DNA of 64,000 nt from Myoxocephalus aenaeus (Eukaryota; Chordata; Actinopteri; Perciformes; Cottidae), in contig JBAMJR010000040.1 of assembly GCA_038501785.1 (NCBI GenBank), positions 253,501 to 317,500 of the forward strand, given 5' to 3'. The position numbers were made by a program, and so were the translations under genes. Positions 39,975 to 53,100 of the stretch are shown one piece after another (within the stretch, counting starts at the first letter, position 1; every line of letters begins with the position of its first letter). The notes beneath the pieces were generated by a model. It was not told where the DNA came from. It saw only the letters and a list, made by a program, of their open reading frames with translations, and ran no database searches.

Positions 39975-40419
39975 AAAAGGAAGCGGAGCCTGTAAACGGC
40001 GAACTCGCTGGTTTCCTACCCCTCGAAACAACTAACGCGCGCGGTGTTACTTTTCATGTGGACACTATCATCGACAGCAACAACAACACGGCCAAAGGGA
40101 ATACGGGATTTGTTTCCGAGGGGCACGAGGACACGTTACGCTGCCTTTCTTTCGCTCGGAGGTTTCGGACGCGAACAGTAAACCAGTAAAGTGAAACCGT
40201 CTTTTGTTGAAGCAAGTGCTCGCCCGAGCCCCTCCGTGCGGGTTTAAGGAGAGGGAGAAAGAGAGGAACGAGGGGGTAAAAAGTGTCCGTGCTCGTCTCG
40301 TCTCGGGTCATGGATTTGTCCCAGCGTGCGTAAGTTCTGCGGGTCAACTTGGGCACGGATCGCATTTTGAACTTGTTTGCAGCAGTCTCTGGGACTCCCA
40401 AGAATCACCAGACTGGCGG
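39975..40419 (+). promoter_or_regulatory. rere: Candidate proximal rere promoter and 5'UTR exon
   Basis: A sharp rise in CpG (aacggcgaactcgctgg, aacgcgcgcggtg, gttacgctgc, ttcgctcggagg, ttcggacgcg) over 39990-40330 in otherwise AT-leaning DNA marks a likely CpG-island promoter. Two consensus donors follow: gtaagt at 40330 and gtgagt at 40420, so the first exon would end at 40329 or 40419. No start codon opens a plausible protein, which fits a leader exon spliced to 56469. If the 40330 donor is used, an ATG at 40310 would open an upstream ORF of 23 codons ending at 56518-56520. Transcript data would settle start and donor. Confidence 0.5.
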
Positions 40420-40424
40420 GTGAG

Positions 40425-43400
40425 TAGTTGCATTCAGAAAAAAAAGAAAAAAGCAGGACGGTTGTGGTTGGTGGAGGTGGGGGGGAACAATGTGTGGCTG
40501 CTAAAGAAGCGGAATTTGGGACAGAGTGATGAATAAAGCGGGTGGCAATTAGACTTTGAGCCAAAAGTGTCCTGATTTTGTGTTTATCCGAAGTAGGAAG
40601 CGTGCGTGACCTCGAGTCAAATGTTTTTGAGTGCTGAAAGTTGGCTGCATTGTTGTAAAAACTTGGCTCTCTCTGGACTGTGGAGCAGACCCTGAGGCAA
40701 CCCATGACCTGGCCGGCCTGTAACAGGGCTTCAGCAGCTAATGGGGTTTAAAGTTAGAATAATAAAGTAAACACATTGTCACATTGCTGCCCAGGAAACA
40801 TGCATCCAAGATGTACAGAAAACATTAGTGTGTATTCGAGCAATCCATTTAGTTTGAGGAAAGAAGAGTTGCCTTTTTAGATGGGGACTTTTTTTAAATA
40901 TTTTTATGGATCCCAAAGAGTCAGTGGCACATACATTTTGAGTGGGATTTCCCCAAGTTCCACATTAGGAGTATTGGCTGTTGGGTTTACAGCCTTGTTT
41001 TGGGTAATAAATTGATTATTGGACTGTAATAATGGAAATAAGTTTACAAAATGTTAGTTAGCTGTGTGCGGGAGACCGGCTGAACCAGCAAACTGTTGAA
41101 GTACCATCAAATTAACTTGACCCCCCCTCCACCCTTCAGAGCACCCCAGAGGCTATGAACTCTGGCCCAAGCACATGCAGCTCTCACTGTGGGAGGAGGA
41201 TCTGTGCCTGTTGTTAAAAAGAGCAAGGGGGGGGTGGTGTGTGTGTGTTTTAGGAGGGGGGGGGGGGGGGCAGCTTTAGATTTGAAAGCAGACTACAGTT
41301 ATTTGTCTGAAAGGCAGCTTATCTAATGTTTTCTAGTTATAGTAGAAGGGGGAGGTTGTTTACTTAAATCACTGTAAAATTGGCCATAGTAAGTCTTCAT
41401 TTGACTCCAGTCAGAAGTCGAATCCCCTGCTTATGTGACCACATGAGCTCAAAGAAAGCTTCAGCCCTGAAACAAGATACAAATTGAGGAAGGGGGAAGC
41501 AGTGATTGCCTTCAATCTCCGCCACATAAAAACAATCCCTTCCTGAAATCCTCCCCCTGCTGCTGCATTTTTCACTGAGCTATTACATGGACTCAGATGT
41601 TGCATTGCTAATTGTGAGGAGCTAATCTCCACCATGCCCTGCTTCCTGTGCCATTTTTTTGGCCCCCCTGCTCGCTGAGAAGTGACCTCTAGCTTAATGA
41701 TTTAGATGTGATTAATCCACTTGAGTGAGACGACACTGCATGAGCTAACGTGGGGCTAAAGCACTGCAGATAGTGACTGATTGTTGGAACATAAAGGACA
41801 TTTGCTCCACCTAAACATAGTTTGTTTTCATGTCACGCGAATGAAACAGAAACATGCACTTTATTGAATGTGAATGAGATATTTTATAAGTCATGAGGGC
41901 CAGCAATGGTTAACAAGTTAACAGTGGTTGTGCTTGTCAGTGTTCCTATATATAGTTCACAATGCTGAACTTCAAGCTGGTGCTCTAACCTCGTGTGATC
42001 TTTTGATTTAGACATCATTAACAGATAGTGTGATGATTTTACAGACAACACGCTTTGCTTCCCTTTTTTATTGATGACTTTCAGGAGCCGTCACTTGCCA
42101 CAAGTATTAGCTTACAATATGGCGGCGTTAAAAAGATGGGGGTTGACCAGTCCAGTCATATAGGTGAAAGGCCCGCTGTGGCTGGTTCTGGTTGAGCTTT
42201 AAAGACCATACACATTTCATTAATTTTTTTCTGTTTGGTTGTCATTGAATCGAGTGATATCTGAAATGATATCTGTCAGTGTGAAATACATGATTATTTT
42301 GATAATATGCACAACGTGCACTATCGTGTGGGAAAACTTGCATGGCGTATCTTTCTGAACACATTTATAAATGACATCTTCATCACTTCCCCTGAGGTTA
42401 GCATAGGCATTTAGTTTCACTACTTGTGGAGTGTATGAAAGAGGAAGTGGTCAGACCTCTTAATGGAGTTGTACACAAGAGCCCTAGTTGTTCTGCACTG
42501 TGGGATTTGTTTGGGAAGAGAGCACGGAGGGTTTCATGGCGAGACTGCTATCAGATGAGAAAATGGTCACAATCCTAATTATGCACACTACCATACCACT
42601 TTCGGTATCGGTTCACATCCTCTCTATTTACAGTGTTTCATACCACTTTTTGTAGAAAATTAATTCGGATGTGCAATTTGATCTGAGTCCGCAGTCTGAG
42701 TTGTTGATTCATGTGAACCACGGGAATCATAGTAGCGGTGTGAGTCACCTCCTTTCATAAACACAAGTCTCACCGCTGACGAGGTACAGAGAGCTAGTAA
42801 TCATTCAGCTCACATACAGGCGCGTGTACGAGTGTCACCTCTGAGGAATCTGAGGAGCGATACCCGGGTCAAAGAGGCTGTTTCCAACCATACAGAGAGA
42901 GAGATGCTTCATAGAGTGAGGCTGTAACAGCTGTCTAGCTGCTCAGAGGCGACTGGATGTTTGACAGGGCATTCGAAAAAACGTTATTTAATCTGCTCGC
43001 ATGATGGCCCTCACTGGGGTTGCACCAAGCTGCGTCTCTGCCCCCTTTTTCCCTCCCCGTATCAGGATGATGGCGTTTGTTTGCTGGTAGAAAAACACAC
43101 TCTGAGGTTGTCCGTTTGCTTTTTTAACAGCGTGATGTAATGCATACAGAATCAGAATAAAATGTAATTGATGCGGTGTTGGCGGGCCTCTAATTGTCTT
43201 TCTAATGAGTAAGTCTGCTGGGGTCTTGATATCTTTTCCATTGGGGTAATGGTCTGAATGACTCAACTGTATCCATTGTAATTACAAAGAAATGACCCAA
43301 TTGTTATTATAATAAGCTACTTAAATGAAAACAGATGTGATGTTTGACCCCTGAAAAACTGAATGTAAGATGCTGATCAAATAAATGAAGGTAAATTACA

Positions 43401-44400
43401 ACTGTGCCTTTTTGGTTGTGTGAATGTGACTCCACTGCATATATCTCAGCCACATAAAAGGTTTGTCTGCTCTTACTTTTGACCTTAACAACACAGAAAT
43501 GCAACAGCCGCCCTGTCATAAAGCCAGGCGTAAAATCAATGAGGAGTTGTGGCTTCCATACCATTCATTTCCACCCCCCTACACCAAAGCAGACTCATGG
43601 TTTTGAGGAGCGATGATAAATCTCTTCAGGTCTGGGTGATTCTTTAGATGGGTCTTATTTGTATAAATGGAACGAGCCAACTCGCCACTTCCTGACCTAC
43701 TGTCTTAGCAGAGAGTGCTTTACCAGTGACGTATTTAGAATATATTGGCCACGGATTGACACAATACGCATGAAACAGTGGTAGCAGTGGTAGTACCCTC
43801 TGGTGGGTGACTACTGAAATGGGGAGTGATGATCTGGAGAGGTACTTTGAATGTTCATAGAAAATGTCATCTAATTTGTTGTGTGCACAGAGGAAGGGCC
43901 AATATCTCTAATTAGCATAAACCTTGGGAACCAACGACGAGTGAGAAATTGGTATAGTTGAAAATAGGCCCGCGTCTCAACTCCCCCACTCTGTCTGTAC
44001 ATCCTTAAAGCAGCTGAGCCCATCGGAGGGCACTTTCACACATGTTAAGTGGGGGGGACATCTGGCCTCGTTAATTCAGTGCATGGTAAAGTGGAATGGC
44101 GGTCCCCGCAGTGCCGCCTGCTCTGAACGTCGTCAGATGGAGTCTGTGTGTCCTCCCTGTTGACTGTCCCTCTGACACCAGCTCTGACACTTCAACGAGA
44201 ACATCCTCACAATCCCACTGTGATGTTTAAACACATGCCGACGTCCGAGGGAGATGAAGTAACTGCACATGCATCCAGCTGTGCCAGAAAATACAATTGT
44301 GTGTAATGTAAGGCTATGATGTGTGGTTTTACGGATCAATCCTGATTTTCATTTACTTAGTATAACAAAGAAACAAGACACTATGCAATTTAAACAATCT
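40425..44400. other. rere: Presumed rere intron, no gene seen
   Basis: Non-coding DNA with a G15 run at about 41256-41270 and otherwise little structure. No coding exon or RNA gene is apparent. Confidence 0.45.

Positions 44401-44401
<1 letters not shown>

Positions 44402-44440
<39 letters not shown>
44402..44440. repeat. (CA)n microsatellite
   Basis: Thirty-nine bases of CA followed directly by an AT-alternating tatataaatatat stretch. Confidence 0.94.
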
Positions 44441-44442
<2 letters not shown>

Positions 44443-44639
44443 TATAAATATATCGGTAGCCTGTGTCCATTACGTTTATGTGTAATGATGAGTGGGCTGT
44501 CAGACTCCATGTTGCAGTATCCACCATAGATCTCAGCATCCTCAGCAACGGTCGCAGAAACTCGAGTGACAGCAGCAGGGAAGCACTCATGCCGCGCATT
44601 CGTATCCTATTTTAGCAAGTAAACATTTAATGTGTTTAA

Positions 44640-44800
44640 ATGTATCACAGCTTTATTTATGCATATAATCTGCTGTTAAGTCTGAATTATACATTAGCCA
44701 ATGAATAATGCATCAATGCCATGCCTTAATGATTACTTGCCAGGCAGCGAATGGTAATATTTGCTGATACATTTACCCATTGATCTTGCTTGTGTTTAAC
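44640..44800. promoter_or_regulatory. Enhancer-like AT-rich block
   Basis: Repeat-free, complex AT-rich sequence with tttatttatgcatataatc, gaattatacattagcc, aatgaataatgcatc and ccttaatgattac. This high density of ATTA and octamer-like words resembles a conserved non-coding element. Inference from texture only. Confidence 0.27.
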
Positions 44801-47800
44801 CAGGCTTGTACAGATGATGTTTGCTCCATTTTGTGTTAAGGGAGGGTTTCTTTTTTGTAAAGGATGTAATCAAAAGCAAGCTAATTGTCAGTTTAAAAAA
44901 ATAAAATAAGATTTCTTTAAAAAATGACAAATGAGCCCCAAGGAATTCAAGCAAAATGGATACAATCTGAATTCTCCGAGCGCATACTACTTGAGTACTT
45001 GTACTTCTCAATTTGCCCGTTGTCTCTAACATCTCGGTACGGTTGGTGTGTTTACGTACCTCTTTCTTCATGGCTGCTTTCAGGATGAGTTATTTATCCT
45101 TAGACCTCGACAGATCAATGTCCAATTACAGTTTTGTCTTTGTTGGCTTGTGGCCATTACACTGCAGAGTATATTTGTTTGAAGTACAGAGTCTAGACGA
45201 TGTCTGGTGAGTTGGTAATTTAGCCCATATTCGGGAAAGGTTGTCTTTTGATACCTCGTCTTTATTGGCACTGGTCTTAACAGCCGCACGGAGCCAGATT
45301 ATTGGCACATTATCCGTATAATGCTGTGAGTCTAGCTTTGCCTAAGCCTCGAAGCACAGCCCGTTATTGTGCAGATATAGTGCTTGTCCACACAATGAGA
45401 AAATATTGACTTGTTGTCACTCACTCATTTGATTAGTTGTGCGGGTGATTCTGCTTTTCATTTGTCACCCTGGCAACGCAAATGGGAAAACAGCAACAGC
45501 CTCTTTCTATCCAGTAATGGAGCACTGGAGCATTGCAGACATCACATCTGGAAAACCTCTCTCTCTCTCTAAGCAGGAATGAATGTCTTTATCACTCACG
45601 TTGTATCATTGGCACTTGTCAGCTCAGCTAGTATCCACAAAAAGCCAACATTTGACAGCTTTCTCACTGCAGCTGCGTGGGAGGGATGTACTCCAACAAT
45701 TCCACTTTGATTTTACAGCTTAGTTGAGTGAGATTTATCCGTATTTACAGTGTTGGCGAGTTACTCCATTTTCTTTTGTCTGTAAGACGAGCAGCTTAAA
45801 GCAGTCTGCTGTGCCGTGTGGGCCCGGTCATAGAGAGCACCTTACATTTAACCCAACAGGATTCATCAGTGGCCTTGTTCTTCCAAAAATAATGAGGTAG
45901 ACTGTAAGGGCTGCCCCAGGCTGCATGTAGGGAGATGATCTCTCTGAACCGGCAAATCATTCCTGTTTTTAATGCTAAAAAGACAGGCTAATGACTATTC
46001 TTGATGTGTGTCAGTGCTTTTAGTTAACTAGCTTTAATTCACAGAATCATCTAATGGGCTTGATTGTCAAGTTGAGCAGAGGCAGTCAGTGAGAGGCTTG
46101 TGCTCGGGTGGGGTGGGGAGGGTGGGGGCGTATAATTGTTTTTGCTGGCGGTGATTCTCTCTGAAAGGGATGACTGCACAATCCAGATATGTAAACCAGA
46201 GGATACTTAAAGGCAATATGCTGATACCTTGTCCGATCAACCTTGCGTTTGAGTTTAAATTCTCAAGCTCTGCCCAGACACTCCTTTGATTCAATTTGGA
46301 TTCAAATTGGAAGCAACGGTTGCTTTACCGACCTGTGTCTGCTCAATTTTGCAACTCAAACCATGTAAATCATATGTGAAAAATCTTGGCGAAATCATGA
46401 ACTGTGACGGCGCACCATAAAACAAAGAGAGGGCGAGTTAAAGACAACAGATGCTCAAAGGGTTTGATTCTGCTTATTGGAGCATGACACTTATGTAGTG
46501 CAGAAGAGAATCTCATTGCGTTCATGGTAGACAATGATGCTGTGTCTTGCCAATGCCCTGTCAGTCATTTGTTCTCCAGAGGCATTCGCAATATCCACTT
46601 AATGTTTTTTTTTTTGCATTCACCCAAACCTCACATTTCTTTGTTTGCTTGAGCCTGGTGTTGTGTTTTTCTTTTTTCAGAATCAGGTTGCTTGTTTGCA
46701 AGACAGCTTGTAATGTTTATCAGGCTGAGGCAGAGTACACTTCCACCTCTTATGTTTCATAAAGAACAACGCCGCTCAGCCCTGTGCCAGTAAAGGAGGA
46801 AGGTTGCTCCGATAAAGAAAGCTGACTCTATTGGCCAGATAGAGATCAACTGAAAACCCACCAGGAAGCAGTTTGCAAACACACGTTTTTTGGGGTTAGT
46901 GCTTGAGTCAGCGCCGGGGCAAGACTGGACATCTGTCTCCTAGTGATCTATAACGCCCACAATCCCTCCCACAGACTGTCGGCTTTGGCACTCAAGCAGT
47001 ACACCGGTTGCTGTAGTACACCCAGCCACCCACAACAGTGGCTTATCTCACTAGCATAACAAACACCGGCCTAACAAAGAGAATAGAAAGCGATAGGACA
47101 CACGGCAACAGAGGGCCTTAAGAGCGCTGTGCCATCATAACTCCACTTCAAAATGGAGGCCTTTGTTCTGAGGTGGTTGGAGAGGACATCATAGCAAGGT
47201 AGCAGCACATCTTTTCATCCGCTCCCACTCACTCAGTCTGCTGTCAGGGAAGGAGATCCTCGGCCGGATAGGGCTTCAGAGAAAGGTATTCCTCTGAGAC
47301 TGTTGTTGAGGGATATAGTCCTGCCATGCGCTGATTAAAGGGACACTTGTAGATAATCCTTTTGAAAAAGGGGTCTTTTATTGTGGCAGTGGTGGAGCTG
47401 GGTGAGGGGCAGACAAAAGCCCCCGGTTTAGATTTATTTAATGGTTATCACCTTGGTATGATCGTCAACTCTGCTAAGATAAATATTTAATGACCGGGTG
47501 GCTGAAATAGAGCTGTTACTGGCTGCTGGTGAGAAATGGAGCTTCTATTTAGAGCCCATACTGTTCCATAAAGTTGTGGCATTGGTAGACAGCCCAAGGT
47601 TATTAGTGTGGTATGAGAGGAGTGTGTGTTTGTGGTGTGTCTCTGGCTCGCTGAAGAGTTCTCACTCTTTTCTTACTGCAGTGATACGACGGAGAGAATC
47701 ACACTCAGTTTGTTATTGGGCATTCACTCGTGAACCCTTGATGGATTACGGCTGCGTGTGTGTTAGAAACGGCGCTAATGCACGACACCGATACTATTGA

Positions 47801-48869
47801 GGCGCACTTCACTTGAACTATTTCTACAAGCAAAACAGCTGTATGCTTTGCCCTTTACTACCTTAGTCTTGCTCTGTTTCATTTCACATGCTCCCTGCCC
47901 CCTGGGTTCTTGTTTGATGTCATTCATGTCATGCAAAATTGATTGCAAAGTCTTGCATAAATGCTCGCTGCAATGAAGTTATCACGGTGTAAAGAAAGAT
48001 TTCCCCGACATTTATTCTCCAAAACTTACACTTTCACCCTCGAGTGAATAGAACCTTTAAACTGATGTCAGCCTTGCTTTTTAGATTTCTGGCTCGGATT
48101 ATGAAGTGAAGCCTGTATTAGGATTTGAATGCTACCGCACAGCTCATTTAAACACTGATCTTGGCTCTGCTTGATTCATCCCGTTTACTCATTACATGAT
48201 AGCTATGGCGAAAGCAATTACTTTCAGCATTCAAGTACCTTGCATTTGGTCACACTGCGACTCTTACTCATTTCACTGGAGCTCCCAAGGCCCTGTGCCT
48301 TCCAATCAGTCCAGTGAGTGGCGTGCACTAACATCTTGCCTCTTTGTGTAGGAAATAGGTGGGTAAACACAGCAGAGTCCTTGAAGCACTTCCCATCCCT
48401 GCTATTGGATTACCAGATGCCTTTCCGGGTCTCATCTGCACAGATGAGTGCCAAGATCAATGGAGCTCTTAGTGCAAAGCTAATTCGATCAGGACCGGCT
48501 TTGCTACTGCTGATCAGAGATTTTCTTTTTTTAACGTGAAACAAAAACTTAATCAAGTCAAGCACATGTCCAATAGCCCCGTATTTTCAGCCGCCAATTA
48601 TGAGACATTTCATATTCATTATTGAATTGTTGAATCGGCCTGTTGAGAAGAGGTGTGGAACTGCTGCGTAAAGTGATCCGGCCAGTTTTGCTGAGTGTAG
48701 CAGGAATGCTGCTTTTCTCCAGCAGAGCAACTGGCATCATAAATAAGCTAAGAGCATGTTTTTAGAGGGATGAGGTGTCTCCTGCTTTGACGGTGAGCAG
48801 AGAGAAAAGGGTTGAAGGGCATATTGACCCGCTTGTTCTGGAAAGCGGAAAGCAGACTCTTCAGTGCCC
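44801..48869. other. rere: Presumed rere intron, no gene seen
   Basis: Mixed-composition non-coding sequence. I see no exon, mobile element body or long simple repeat. Confidence 0.45.
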
Positions 48870-48975
48870 CTTGTTCCCCATTAATTATTGTTTGATGCTA
48901 ATAAAGGAGGGGGGATGGGGCATGTTATGAAACATAATTATTCATTGCAGCATTTCCCCTCGATGAGCCTTGTTC
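48870..48975. promoter_or_regulatory. Enhancer-like block with two TAATTA cores
   Basis: TAATTA at 48882-48887 and again at 48935-48940, each flanked by ATT-rich words (ccattaattattg, cataattattcattgcag), around a G-rich spacer. Two identical homeodomain cores 53 bp apart in repeat-free DNA suggest a regulatory element. Confidence 0.28.
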
Positions 48976-49489
48976 CCCCTCCCCTTGTGCTTAGCGAGGA
49001 AGCTGCCAGGGCTGTCAGTTGAGTACAGCAGGCAAAGATGTCCCCTCAGCCTTTTAAGGGGGGGACAGGAGGGAGCAGGGTGAAGGGCGCCATTTGCCCG
49101 AGTGATATATGAGGAGAGACAGCAATATATGTAAGGAGCTGCTGAAAGAAAGATAGAAGGTCAAGGCACATTACACTCCAGCCATTTATTGGCTGAGCAC
49201 ATAGTCTGACCTGCACTGCAAATACAGTTGCTCAGCAGCAGCAGCTTTTTTTGTTGTTTATATACGTACGTGTGTGCTTGTAAATATGCGTGTCAATGGC
49301 CTACACATTTTAGATTGGCACGTGTGTGTACACTTAGATGAATGCTGTACTGTAGTGAATATGCTCTCAGTGGCTTTTTATATGCTCGCAGATGCAGTGG
49401 GAAGCTATTTTAACAAGGCTGTAGCTCCTCAAAGGTGTCCTTCTAGATTTCCATTCAGCGACTGCGATGGCACAAGCACTACTAGAGGC

Positions 49490-49541
49490 TGATCTCATAT
49501 GCATGAGCACAGCATATGGTGTGCTCATGCATATGAGATCA
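49490..49541. repeat. Perfect 21-bp inverted repeat with 10-nt loop
   Basis: The arm 49490-49510 (tgatctcatatgcatgagca plus c) is exactly reverse-complementary to 49521-49541, with agcatatggt between them. The pairing stops abruptly outside the arms. It could be a cruciform-forming palindrome, the residue of a small inverted-repeat element, or a foldback RNA in the rere pre-mRNA. A microRNA precursor would normally have a longer, imperfect stem. Nothing else in the window looks like it. Confidence 0.9.
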
Positions 49542-49938
49542 CGATGCGAGCATAGGATTAGTTAACAATTGTGTCTCGTAATGTTGTGGTAATTGAGTGC
49601 AGCATAAACAGTTATTCCAGAAGGATATACACATTTATTTGACTGTTTTTATTTTGTTATATGAAGAAAGCAAATCCTTTAGTTGTTGATCTCTGTATTT
49701 TGAGTGTTATTGGCACAGGCAGACCTAAGTTGTATTTTCCTTGTCATTAATCACAATGGCCCAGTGGTGAGAGGAGAAGTCGGTGAGACTGCCATGGTCA
49801 AAGCCTAACATTAACATTCCAAGAATATCTGAGGCTTATTCACAGCAACTCAGCCGCACAGCACAGCCAGCTGCATTCACCTTCGGTTTAAAAAAAGTCA
49901 ACAGGACTGTAGTCTGCCTGAGCTATGTTGTGTTTGCT

Positions 49939-50112
49939 GGTATTTTTTTTAGAAGATTTTATGGGGGGTATTTTCACCTTTTACGTGACAGAGGACAGTG
50001 TAGAAATGGGGGAGAGGGTAAATTACATACACCAAAGGTCCCCCGGCCAGAATTGAAACCAGGACGTTGCAGTTAGATGGCATGTGCTGTAACCACTTGG
50101 CTACCAAGGCAC
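49939..50112 (-). mobile_element. tRNA-derived SINE, minus strand (second family)
   Basis: On the minus strand the element begins at about 50112 with gagtgccttggtagccaagt and ggttacagc, an A-box-like tRNA head. A B-box-like ctggtttcaattctggcc follows, complementary to 50045-50062. The body then reads ggacctttggtgtatgtaat and ccctctcccccatttc and ends in an A-rich tail near 49939. This matches my memory of a common percomorph SINE (tRNA head, then 'acctttgctgcatgtcat'). It differs from the SINE at 28.2 kb. Confidence 0.65.
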
Positions 50113-53100
50113 TCCAGTGTCGGGTGGTATTTTTAATGTGTCATTGTTGCTGCACAGTGAAGGATGCAATGTGGAATCCAATATATTGCAGTTGCTAGGT
50201 GTTTGGAAAGATGAAAAATATGCAGCTTGTGTTTGCTTGAGGCATAGCACACTATCAGTCAGGGAACAAGTCTCCATTTCACACATGAACAGGCAGAGTT
50301 AATCTGTGGATCACTACAGTACACTGCGTAATATCCAGCTTCTATCCTCATATTTTCCCAAAAGCCCATTGTTCTAGGCCCCTGCTGCTAATGCTTTTGG
50401 AAAATAGTTACCTTTTGTAGCTGGTGTGTATTTTTAGGTTAGGACCTAAGTATTCACTTGTGGTCCAGGTAGTAAACCAAGCACGCCTGACTCCTTCAGA
50501 CTCTTTTAAATTAATGGTGTGTATTTGTAACCTGTGTATGTGTGTGGCCCGTGTGTGTTTGTGGCAGGGTGCATTAAATGCCACTGCTGTAAGAGGCCCG
50601 GTCCCAGCTGCTGCATGTTTTATGAGCTGTCCTCAGAGGATATGGGAGCTCTGAGCTCAGATCCTGCTTGTTCCAGCAGTGTTTTCATCACTCCTGGCCA
50701 CTTCCCTCAAGCAGTTTTTTTTTCTCTCCTTTTTGATGAGGGAGAGTAAACGCATCCAGAATAAGGCAATATTTACAACACAGCCCTGTCTGTGGCTGTA
50801 GCGTGGCTAGCTGCAAGGAGGCCCTACAGAGTCATGATTCATATTATTCTCCCATGCGCACTGCAGAGGGTGCTTTCCCCTCTGCCTAGGATCACTGGCC
50901 TACACGACTGAGATGGTGGATGACAAGGCTGAACGCTACACTGAATATTCCACTCTCCCAGTCACCTCCCCCACTGGCTGCTTTCTGCAGCCGCCCTTTT
51001 CCTTGAACAAACACATTTCCAACTGGAGAACGATCACTGACGCCGTCTGTTTACAGTGTTACACATTGACTCGGGAGTTATAGCTGTGGTTTGCGAGAGT
51101 GCTGAAATTAGCATGGAGGGCAACAAACAAAAGGGGATGTTATGTGTAAAATCCTTTGTTGTATTTATTTTGTAACAGCAGTCCATCGTGATGGTTGGTT
51201 GGGTGGCAGTTGGTAGTTAGAAGAGAGGCGTTTGCATATGAAATAATAGCCCTTCCTAATTAGAGGTAATACCATCCTGTGGTATCTAGAGGTGGAGGTG
51301 TTTTTTGGCTCGGATCATTATAAGACGTTGAATGGAGGGATTGTCCCACCCTCCCTCCTCCCCCGACCATCTGCTCGAGAATGGAGCAGAGTTTGCCGAC
51401 ACGTAGCTCAATAATTTAGGCGGAAAAAATGGTTTTGTGTACTGACCTAATGGCTTTGTTTTTGGGAGCTGTTCTTGAAGACATCCTTCAGTGCCCCTGC
51501 CGGTCTGTGCTGTCAGTCTGAAACCTCAGAGCTGTCTTATCTGTCACTCTAATCTATTTATGTTAGTTTTTCCTCTGTGTTGGCCCATCACTCTGTGTGG
51601 CATAGTGATTAGAGTAGCTGGAGGATGTAGGGCAACCATATGAATACATTTCCTCCTCACCCACGCTCATTTAGACTACCAGTTGGAGTCGAACTGATGG
51701 ATACAATCGTTAAACTGATAGGCAGATCTTGGAGGAAGAGGAGGGGGATGTTTGATTGCAGGATATCAGTGCAAGTGGTGCATGATTGAGTGCTCAAATA
51801 TTAACATCTCAAGAGCCCTTTCATTCTAACAGATGACAAAATCTACTGTTGTCTTTTTTCTTCTTCTTCCATACACACATCTGACATGAAAATATCATGT
51901 AACTCACTTCCTCCTCCCCCTGCTACGGCTCAACTCCATTTTATAGAAATACATGTTTGAAGATACATATATGATACCAATATTTTTAAGTGCAAGTCAG
52001 GCGTGGATGTGTCCCCAGTGTATATTTATACCTCTCCTGACCTCAGTTTTACCTTAGGGTACATTTGTATTACAACAGCATAATTCACCAAAAAAATTGA
52101 ATTGTCAGTGCCTCTCGAGAGGTGAAAGACACAAGAAATCCTTTCAAATCAGGCACTCTATTCACACAGAAAAAAAAGCAGCCCACAAATCTACAGGGAA
52201 ACTCAATTAAGAGACACATTCATGATAGCGCTTCCTGCCGCCACATACCTCACATTCTCCTGCTTCTCTTATCAATGACACTTTGGGAGAGGTCCATTAC
52301 TGGCCTGCTCACAATTATATTTCTCAAGAGTGCCTCATGTAGAGGAAAGGGGAAAGGTGACAATGGACAACCCTGGCATTTCCCTCAGGAGCCGTGTCTA
52401 AACATGATGCCCGGTGAAGCAGTCAGAGCTGCTGAAATGGCCTTCAGCTCGGCTCCAGCCCACAAACGTGGCAGACTGAGAGGGACTGTGTCTGGAAGTA
52501 GCTGGTATTAGGCTGTGAAATGAAGTCCTGCTCACAGACCCTGTAGATAATGTTTTGAGACAGTGATAGTTTAATGTTGCACAAAGTGTCATTTTTCATA
52601 ATAATCTGTTCTCGTGCACCAGTGCTTTGCCTTTTTACCATCGGAGTCTCTAGGCAGGCTTAAATGTTGGAAAGCCCCAAGCTATCTTTTCTCGAGCATG
52701 GCTTTTACCTACTAAACTAACCCCGGATGCCGACTAAAAATAGAGCCTTTGTGAGCACAGCTTTAGCAGAGGGGAAAAAAAGATGTGGTTACTCATCAGT
52801 GAATTGAAAAACAAGTGGAGCAGACAAGTGTCTTTGCCCTGCCAATATGAGCTAAAACAGAGAGGGCCTCCGAGAATAAAGCAAGCCATGATTGCACCAG
52901 GTAAGACAAAGAAGGCAGCGTGCAGAGACCACAGAGAATCCCCTATGAAGTGGCCTACCCCTTGCCTCCAGCTGAGCCTTTCATTGTGCTGTTGTTTCTA
53001 GGGGGCTTGGATGGCAGCTTAGATTAGATCGCACTGAGTAATGGATTGGAGCTGACGAAAACCTGCTGCAGCTCAACATCACCACAGCTAGGATCTGTCC

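Noticed and set aside
39761..40189. 142-codon plus-strand open frame upstream of and into the CpG block
   Set aside because: Half of it is (GGA)n and (GT)n repeat translation and the rest has no recognised domain. A promoter and 5'UTR reading fits better.
40244..40705. 153-codon minus-strand open frame across the candidate proximal rere promoter
   Set aside because: No domain, no splice support, and CpG-rich DNA is poor in stops by composition. A divergent transcript cannot be excluded.
49490..49541. MicroRNA precursor reading of the hairpin
   Set aside because: The stem is only 21 bp and perfect, shorter and more regular than a typical pre-miRNA. It is kept as an unexplained palindrome instead.
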